DNA from: Sipunculus nudus
Taxonomy: Eukaryota > Annelida > Sipuncula > Golfingiida > Sipunculidae
Direction: 5' to 3'
Length of the DNA: 64,000 nucleotides
Assembly: GCA_026874595.1 (NCBI GenBank)
Contig: CM049313.1
Location: 30,998,008 to 31,062,007 of the forward strand
Below, piece after piece: positions 56,554 to 64,000 of the stretch. How positions within the stretch are numbered: position 1 is the stretch's first letter; the number at the start of each line of letters is the position of its first letter. The translations under genes were made by a program, and so were the position numbers. Under the pieces are notes generated by a model. That model did no database searches. It was not told where the DNA came from and was given only the letters and a program-made list of their open reading frames with translations.

Positions 56554-59500
56554 TCTTGAGTACAGGGCAGTGAGTTAAACCTGAACTGATGTAGTTTTCC
56601 CTGAGTTCAGGGCAGTGAGTTAAACTTGAAGGGATGTAGTTTTCCCTGAGTTCAGGGCAGTGAGTTAAATCTGAAGGGATGTAGTTTTCCCTGAGTTCAG
56701 GGCAGTGAGTTAAACTTGAAGGGATGTAGTTTTCCCTGAGTTCAGGACAGTGAGTTAAACTTGAAGGGATGTAGTTTTCCCTGAGTTCAGGGCAGTGAGT
56801 TAAATCTGAAGGGATGTAGTTTTCCCTGAGTTCAGGGCAGTGAGTTAAACTTGAAGGGATGTAGTTTTCCCTGAATACAGGGCAGCAAGTTAAACCTGAA
56901 GGGATGTAGTTTTCCCTGAGTACAGGGCAGTGAGTTAATCTTGAAGGGATGTAGTTTTCCCTGAGTAAGGGCAGCAAGTTAAACCTGAAGGGATGTAGTT
57001 TTCCCTGAGTACAGGGCAGTGAGTAAAACCTGAAGGGATGTAGTTTTCCCTGAGTAAGGGCAGCCAGTTAAACCTGAAGGGATGTAGTTTTTCCTGAGTA
57101 CAGGGCAGTGAGTAAAACCTGAAGGGAGCTATTTTTCCCTGAGTACAGGGCAGTGAGTTAAACCTGAAGGGATGTAGTTTTCCTGAGTTCAGGGCAGTGA
57201 GTTAAACTTGAAGGGATGTAGTTTTCCCTAAGTACAGGGCAGTGAGTTAAACCTGAAGGGATGTAGTTTTCCTGAGTTCAGGGCAGTGAGTTAAACTTGA
57301 AGGGATGTAGTTTTCCCTGAGTACAGGGCAGTGAGTTAAACCTGAAGGGATAACCTGAAGGGATGTAGTTTTCCCTGAGTACAGGGCAGTGAGTAAAACC
57401 TGAAGGGATGTAGTTTTCCCTGAGTTCAGAGCAGTGAGTTAAATCTGAAGGGATGTATTTTTCCCTGAGTACAGGGCAGTGAGTTAAACTTGAAGGGATA
57501 TAGTTTTCCCTGAGTACAGGGCGACGAGTTAAACCTGAAGGGATGTAGTTTTCCCCGAGTTCAGGGCAGCGAGTTTAACTTGAAGGAATGTAGTTTTCAC
57601 TGAGTACAGGGCAGCGAGTTAAACCTGAAGGGATGTAGTTTTCCCTGAGTACAGGGCAGTGAGTTAAACCTGAAGGGATGTAGTTTTCCCTGAGTACAGG
57701 GCAGTGAGTTAATCTTGAAGGGATGTAGTTTTCCCTGAGTAAGGGCAGCAAGTTAAACCTGAAGGGATGTAGTTTTCCCTGAGTACAGGGCAGTGAGTAA
57801 AACCTGAAGGGATGTAGTTTTCCCTGAGTAAGGGCAGCCAGTTAAACCTGAAGGGATGTAGTTTTTCCTGAGTACAGGGCAGTGAGTAAAACCTGAAGGG
57901 AGCTATTTTTCCCTGAGTACAGGGCAGTGAGTTAAACCTGAAGGGATGTAGTTTTCCCTGAGTTCAGGGCAGTGAGTTAAACTTGAAGGGATGTAGTTTT
58001 CCCTGAGTACAGGGCAGTGAGTTAAACCTGAAGGGATAACCTGAAGGGATGTAGTTTTCCCTGAGTACAGGGCAGTGAGTAAAACCTGATGGGAGCTATT
58101 TTTCCCTGAGTACAGTGCAGCAAGTTAAACCTGAAGGGATGTAGTTTTCCCTGAGTTCAGGACAGTGAGTTAAACTTGAAGGGATGTAGTTTTCCCTGAG
58201 TACAGGGCAGTGAGTTAAACTTGAAGGGATGTAGTTTTCACTGAGTACAGGGCAGCGAGTTAAACCTGAAGGGATGTAGTTTTCCCTGAGTACAGGGCAG
58301 CAAGTTAAACCTGAAGGGATGTAGTTTTCCATGAGTACAGGGCAACAAGTTAAACCTGAAGGCATGTAGGTTTCCATGAGTACAGGGCAGTGAGTTAAAC
58401 CTGAAGGGATAACCTGAAGGGATGTAGTTTTCCCTGAGTACAGGGCAGTGAGTAAAACCTGAAGGGAGCTCTTTTTCCCTGAGTACAGTGCAGCAAGTTA
58501 AACCTGAAGGGATGTAGTTTTCCCTGAGTTCAGGACAGTGAGTTAAACTTGAAGGGATGTAGTTTTCCCTGAGTACAGGGCAGTGAGTTAAACCTGAAGG
58601 GATGTAGTTTTCCCTGAGTACAGGGCAGTGAGTTTAAACTTGAAGGGATGTAGTTTTCACTGAGTACAGGGCAGCGAGTTAAACCTGAAGGGATGTAGTT
58701 TTCCCTGAGTACAGGGCAGCAAGTTAAACCTGAAGGGATGTAGTTTTCCATGAGTACAGGGCAGCGAGTCAAACCTGAAGGGATGTAGTTTTCCATGAGT
58801 ACAGGGCAGTGAGTTAAACCTGAAGGGATAACCTGAAGGGATGTAGTTTTCCCTGAGTACAGGGCAGTGAGTAAAACCTGAAGGGAGCTATTTTTCCCTG
58901 AGTACAGTGCAGCAAGTTAAACTTGAAGGGATGTAGTTTTCCCTGAGTACAGGGCAGTGAGTTAAACCTGAAGGGATGTAGTTTTCCCTGAGTACAGGGC
59001 AGTGAGTTAAACTTGAAGGGATGTAGTTTTCCCTGAGTTCAGGGCAGTGAGTTAAACTTGAAGGGATGTAGTTTTCCCTGAGTACAGGGCAGTGAGTTAA
59101 ACCTGAAGGGATGTAGTTTTCCCCGAGTTCAGGGCAGCGAGTTAAACTTGAAGGAATGTAGTTTTCACTGAGTACAGGGCAGCGAGTTAAACCTGAAGGG
59201 ATGTAGTTTTCCCTGAGTACAGGGCAGTGAGTTAAACCTGAAGGGATGTAGTTTTCCCTGAGTACAGGGCAGTGAGTTAATCTTGAAGGGATGTAGTTTT
59301 CCCTGAGTAAGGGCAGCAAGTTAAACTTGAAGGGATGTAGTTTTCCCTGAGTACAGGGCAGTGAGTTAAACTTGAAGGAATGTAGTTTTCACTGAGTACA
59401 GGGCAGCGAGTTAAACCTGAAGGGATGTAGTTTTCCCTGAGTACAGGGCAGTGAGTTAAACCTGAAGGGATGTAGTTTTCCCTGAGTACAGGGCAGTGAA

Positions 59501-61773
59501 TTAATCTTGAAGGGATGTAGTTTTCCCTGAGTAAGGGCAGCAAGTTAAACCTGAAGGGATGTAGTTTTCCCTGAGTACAGTGAAGCAAGTTAAACCTGAA
59601 GGGATGTAGTTTTCCCTGAGTTCAGGGCAGTGAGTTAAACTTGAAGGGATGTAGTTTTCCCTTAGGTACAGGGCAGTGAGTTAAACCTGAAGGGATGTAG
59701 TTTTCACTGAGTACAGGGCAGTGAGTTAAACTTGAAGGGATGTAGTTTTCACTGAGTACAGGGCAGCGAGTTAAACCTGAAGGGATGTAGTTTTCCCTGA
59801 GTACAGGGCAGTGAGTTAATCTTGAAGGGATGTAGTTTTCCCTGAGTAAGGGCAGCGAGTTAAACCTGAAGGGATGTAGTTTTCCCTGAGTACAGGGCAG
59901 TGAGTAAAACCTGAAGGGAGCTATTTTTCCCTGAGTACAGTGCAGCAAGTTAAACTTGAAGGGACGTAGTTTTCCCTGAGTTCAGGGCAGTGAGTTAAAC
60001 TTGAAGGGATGTAGTTTTCACTGAGTACAGGGCAGCGAGTTAAACCTGAAGGGATGTAGTTTTCCCTGAGTACAGGGCAGCAAGTTAAACCTGAAGGGAT
60101 GTAGTTTTCCATGAGTACAGGGCAGCGAGTTAAACCTGAAGGGATGTAGGTTTCCATGAGTACAGGGCAGTGAGTTAAACCTGAAGGGATGTAGTTTTCC
60201 CTGAGTACAGGGCAGTGAGTAAAACCTGAAGGGAGCTACTTTTCCCTGAGTACAGTGCAGCAAGTTAAACCTGAAGGGATGTAGTTTTCCCTGAGTTCAG
60301 GACAGTGAGTTAAACTTGAAGGGATGTAGTTTTCCCTGAGTACAGGGCAGTGAGTTAAACTTGAAGGGATGTAGTTTTCACTGAGTACAGGGCAGCGAGT
60401 TAAACCTGAAGGGATGTAGTTTTCCCTGAGTACAGGGCAGCAAGTTAAACCTGAAGGGATGTAGTTTTCCATGAGTACAGGGCAGCAAGTTAAACCTGAA
60501 GGGATGTAGTTTTCCATGAGTACAGGGCAGTGAGTTAAACCTGAAGGGATGTAGTTTTCCCTGAGTACAGGGCAGTGAGTTAAACTTGAAGGGATGTAGT
60601 TTTCCCTGAGTTCAGGGCAGTGAGTTAAACTTGAAGGGATGTAGTTTTCCCTGAGTACAGGGCAGAGAGTTAAACCTGAAGGGATGTAGTTTTCCCCGAG
60701 TTCAGGGCAGCGAGTTAAACTTGAAGGAATGTAGTTTTCACTGAGTACAGGGCAGCGAGTTAAACCTGAAGGGATGTAGTTTTCCCTGAGTACAGGGCAG
60801 TGAGTTAAACCTGAAGGGATGTAGTTTTCCCTGAGTACAGGGCAGTGAGTTAATCTTGAAGGGATGTAGTTTTCCCTGAGTAAGGGCAGCAAGTTAAACT
60901 TGAAGGGATGTAGTTTTCCCTGAGTACAGGGCAGTGAGTTAAACTTGAAGGAATGTAGTTTTCACTGAGTACAGGGCAGCGAGTTAAACCTGAAGGGATG
61001 TAGTTTTCCCTGAGTACAGGGCAGTGAGTTAAACCTGAAGGGATGTAGTTTTCCCTGAGTACAGGGCAGTGAGTTAATCTTGAAGGGATGTAGTTTTCCC
61101 TGAGTAAGGGCAGCAAGTTAAACCTGAAGGGATGTAGTTTTCCCTGAGTACAGGGCAGTGAGTAAAACCTGAAGGGATGTAGTTTTCCCTGAGTAAGGGC
61201 AGCGAGTTAAACTTGATGGGATGTAGTTTTCCCTGAGTACAGGGCAGTGAGTAAAACCTGAAGGGAGCTATTTTTCCCTGAGTACAGTGAAGCAAGTTAA
61301 ACCTGAAGGGATGTAGTTTTCCCTGAGTTCAGGGCAGTGAGTTAAACTTGAAGGGATGTAGTTTTCCCTTAGGTACAGGGCAGTGAGTTAAACCTGAAGG
61401 GATGTAGTTTTCCCTGAGTACAGGGCAGTGAGTTAAACTTGAAGGGATGTAGTTTTCAGTGAGTACAGGGCAGCGAGTTAAACCTGAAGGGATGTAGTTT
61501 TCCCTGAGTACAGGGCAGTGAGTTAATCTTGAAGGGATGTAGTTTTCCCTGAGTAAGGGCAGCGAGTTAAACCTGAAGGGATGTAGTTTTCCCTGAGTAC
61601 AGGGCAGTGAGTAAAACCTGAAGGGAGCTATTTTTCCCTGAGTACAGTGCAGCAAGTTAAACTTGAAGGGACGTAGTTTTCCCTGAGTTCAGGGCAGTGA
61701 GTTAAACTTGAAGGGATATAGTTTTCCCTGAGTACAGGGCAGCGAGTTAAACCTGAAGGGATGTAGTTTTCCA
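56554..61773. repeat. 45-bp minisatellite (~116 units, 5.2 kb)
   Basis: Units contain GGCAGTGAGTTAAACCTGAA, GGGATGTAGTTTTCCCTGAG and TACAG. Variants include GAGTTCAGG, GAGTAAGGGCAGC (shortened), GGGAGCTATTTTTCCC, TTTTCACTGAG and a 14-bp insertion AACCTGAAGGGATA. The array ends abruptly in TTTTCCAGGACTCC. It is unrelated in sequence to the 45-bp unit at 47890. Minus frames up to 218 codons (15-residue units such as ENYIPSGLTHCPVLR) are by-products, broken wherever a unit is not 45 bp. Confidence 0.96.
58888..60892. repeat. ~1,573-bp higher-order duplication in the 45-bp array
   Basis: The variant order at about 59050-59319 is repeated at about 60620-60892, and that at 59320-59545 is repeated at 60893-61116. 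Landmarks are the GTTTTCCCCGAGTTCAGG unit, a GAAGGAATG unit and a GAGTTAATCTTG unit before GAGTAAGGGCAGC. 1,573 is 35 units minus 2 bp. Confidence 0.85.
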
Positions 61774-62147
61774 GGACTCCTGGCCTTGTCAAATAAATAC
61801 CCCTGTATACTCTGTGAACTTGGTTCTCTCACATGTGGTCCTGACATGTCCCTGCAAGGTGTATAGGGTTCTGTTTATTCTGCACACAATGAAATGTCTT
61901 TTCCAGAAATAATCTAAATAATCCTGAATTGTAAAAATAAAACTAGCAAGACAAGGTGCCCTTGTACAAGAAACTATTACCTCTGTATGTTTTCAGGATG
62001 CAAGAAAAAAACTGCTGAATGTAAATTGATACTCCACACCTTCCTGTGATGATCATACTGTTTGAATCATCTTACCAACTCAGGTTTTGTCAGCAATATC
62101 TGATATACTGCTACATTTCTATGGCCCAGTGGCTATTCTGCATCAGG
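61774..62147. other. non-coding spacer
   Basis: Single-copy AT-rich sequence; no gene seen. Confidence 0.6.
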
Positions 62148-63208
62148 ATGCTGGTAATGTTATACTTCGATCAGACAGTCCTGTTGTATCATGGACAATA
62201 ATGCTGGTTATGAAATACTTCAGACAGCCCAGCTTTATTTTTCTTCTTGGACATTATTGCTGGTAATATTAGTAATACTGATAATGATATACTTCAGACA
62301 GCCCAGTTGTATATTTCTTCATGGATATTATTGCCGGTAATGTTAGTAATACTGGTAATGATATACTTCAGATAGACAGCCCAGTTGTATTTTCTTCTAG
62401 GACATTATTGTTGGTAATGTTAGTAATACTGGTAATGATATACTTCAGATAGACAGCCCAGTTGTATTTTCTTCTTGGACATTATTGCTGGTAATGTTAG
62501 TAATATTGGTAATGATATACTTCAGACAGCCCAGTTGTATATTTCTTCATGGATATTATTGCCGGTAATGTTAGTAATACTGGTAATGATATACTTCAGA
62601 TAGACAGCCCAGTTGTATTTTCTTCTAGGACATTATTGTTGGTAATGTTAGTAATACTGGTAATGATATACTTCAGATAGACAGCCCAGTTGTATTTTCT
62701 TCTTGGACATTATTGCTGGTAATGTTAGTAATATTGGTAATGATATACTTCAGACAACCCAGTTGTATTTTTCTTCATGGATATTATTGCTGGTAATGTT
62801 AGTAATACTGGTAATGATATACTTCAGACAGTTCAGTTGTATTTTCTTCTTGGACATTATTGCTGGTAATGTTAGTAATACTGGTAATGATATACTTCAG
62901 ACAGCCAAGCTTTATTTTTCTTCATGGACATTATTGCTGGTAATGTTAGTAATACTGGTAATGATATACTTCAGACAGCCAAGCTTTATTTTTCTTCATG
63001 GATATTATTGCTGGTAATGTTAGTAATACTGGTAATGATATACTTCAGACAGCCAAGCTTTATTTTTTTTCATGGATATTATTGCTGGGAATGTTTGTAA
63101 TACTGGTAATGATATACTTCAGACAGTCCAGTTGTATTTTATTTTTGGACATTATTGTTGGTAATGTTAGTAATACTGGTATTGATATACTTCAGACAGC
63201 CCAGCTTT
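62148..63208. repeat. ~73-bp minisatellite (~14 units)
   Basis: Units contain ACATTATTGCTGGTAATGTT, AGTAATACTGGTAATGATAT, ACTTCAGACAGCCCAGTTGT and ATTTTCTTCTTGG. A 4-bp longer form has CAGATAGACAGCC. A trimer of about 228 bp, marked by the CTTCTAGGACATT unit at 62397 and 62625, is duplicated. Confidence 0.94.
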
Positions 63209-63302
63209 TCTATATGAACTTAAAAAGTCAGATACATGGACCAAAAGACCACCAGGTAAGAGAAACAAATTTATTTAGAGTTAAGTTTTTCAGTGAAGAT
63301 GG

Positions 63303-63554
63303 TCACTGTGAAGCAAATTGATCTCTGATGTCATCGAGTGTGGCAGTGTTACTTGCCTCATGACCACTAAAGTGGTCTTTAAGAAATAAATTGAGCAGGA
63401 ATTCTTGGTCTTTAAGAAATAAATTGAGCAGGAATTCTTTAACAGGGCAGTCCTTGGCATGTCTAATGTCTATAAATAGACCTAAGGATGGTGGATTGTG
63501 ATGGGTCCTCGTAATTATGAGTGCTGGTTTATTGCCCATGATGGATGTGTGCAC
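63303..63554 (-). pseudogene. weak 83-codon minus frame with in-frame 11-codon duplication
   Basis: The frame has protein-like composition, for example GLFIDIRHAKDCPVKEF and HEASNTATLDDIRDQF. It contains two copies of an 11-codon block (KDQEFLLNLFL) made by a 33-bp tandem duplication that keeps the frame. No family is recognised and no flanking exons are evident. It may be a decayed transposon coding scrap or chance. Confidence 0.15.
63374..63439. repeat. 33-bp perfect tandem duplication
   Basis: GGTCTTTAAGAAATAAATTG followed by AGCAGGAATTCTT occurs at 63374-63406 and again at 63407-63439 without a difference. Confidence 0.97.
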
Positions 63555-64000
63555 GGTGACATGATTAGAAAATGAATGTTATACTCAGGGGATACCGTTA
63601 GTCTGAATAATGCAGATACTACTGGTTTTTAATGTTGTTAATAGCACACAGATAATGGGCAAGCAATGATTCATTATATTTGCTTGGTTAACTGCACACT
63701 CCTGTACAAACATCTGGACATTGTTATATACAAAAAAAGTGATAATATTAAGTATAAAAATTAGTCTTTGCTGGTGCTTTGAGACTTTGCTGGTGCTTTG
63801 GCAATATCAGAGAGAAAAAAGTACTTATAAACATGATTAAGTGATAGTGTTTATTTAGGATTTCGGCAGACTGGGTCATTGATTGTCCAAGTACTGTTTC
63901 TCCTGGGACTGAGGATCAATGTTATATTTGCTGAAACCATGGTCGCTCAAGGCAGTGGTGTAGAGTTAGGGATAATCACATGGATATCATGATCTGTCTC

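Larger units (their letters stand above)
63209..64000. other. right-edge non-coding sequence
   Basis: Includes a hairpin GACCACT-AA-AGTGGTC (63362-63377), a 33-bp perfect tandem duplication and a duplicated TTTGCTGGTGCTTTG (63765 and 63786). No complete gene is visible; a weak minus frame is listed separately. Confidence 0.55.

Overview
This 64-kb window reads as non-coding, repeat-dominated nuclear DNA of an animal, most likely a marine mollusc (bivalve or gastropod). That assignment is inference. It rests on the AT-rich composition, the absence of bacterial-style genes, tRNAs or rRNAs, and dispersed elements of a kind familiar from molluscan genomes: elements opening with AGCTCAGCTGAC-type hairpins and closing with GACCC..GGTCCCTTGTT, and a TATCCGCCAAAA element with internal ~280-bp repeats. 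I cannot support any complete host gene. The long open frames on both strands are by-products of tandem repeats whose unit length divides by three.

Layout. 1-2700: 51-bp minisatellite. 3480-4084: 43/40-bp array. 4935-5562: ~35-bp array. 5889-7530: 36-bp TATAAAAAG array. 8116-9109: 39-bp array. 9290-10992: minus-strand AGCTCAGCTGAC-type element. 12059-12468: 202-bp tandem duplication. 12525-12758: short deleted element copy. 13530-17064: 65-bp array split by a 1,867-bp TIR transposon (14191-16057), followed by a derived 53-bp array to 17618. 18402-30008: 93-bp satellite, about 125 units. 30009-36513: older dispersed elements. 38680-41964: a bounded DNA transposon with an 8-bp target duplication. 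42311-43968: second 51-bp array with a 137-bp inverted repeat. 45147-46879: Helitron/Helentron-like element. 47890-49739: a 45-bp and a 57-bp array side by side. 54244-55965: another AGCTCAGCTGAC-type element. 56554-61773: 45-bp array, about 116 units. 62148-63208: 73-bp array.

About 30 kb, nearly half the window, is head-to-tail tandem repeat drawn from some thirteen unrelated unit families. Several arrays show nested higher-order duplication: 1,869 bp in the first array, 1,797 bp in the 93-bp satellite, 357 bp in the second 51-bp array and about 1,573 bp in the 45-bp array. This points to continuing unequal exchange or slippage. The most informative mobile-element evidence is the 14191-16057 insertion, whose unoccupied target is preserved 400 bp upstream, and the 38680-41964 element, which has terminal inverted repeats, dense subterminal TGGACGC motifs, an 8-bp direct repeat and a possible FLYWCH-like coding remnant.

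No set of genes here works together as a pathway. The biology visible is repeat birth, homogenisation and transposition.
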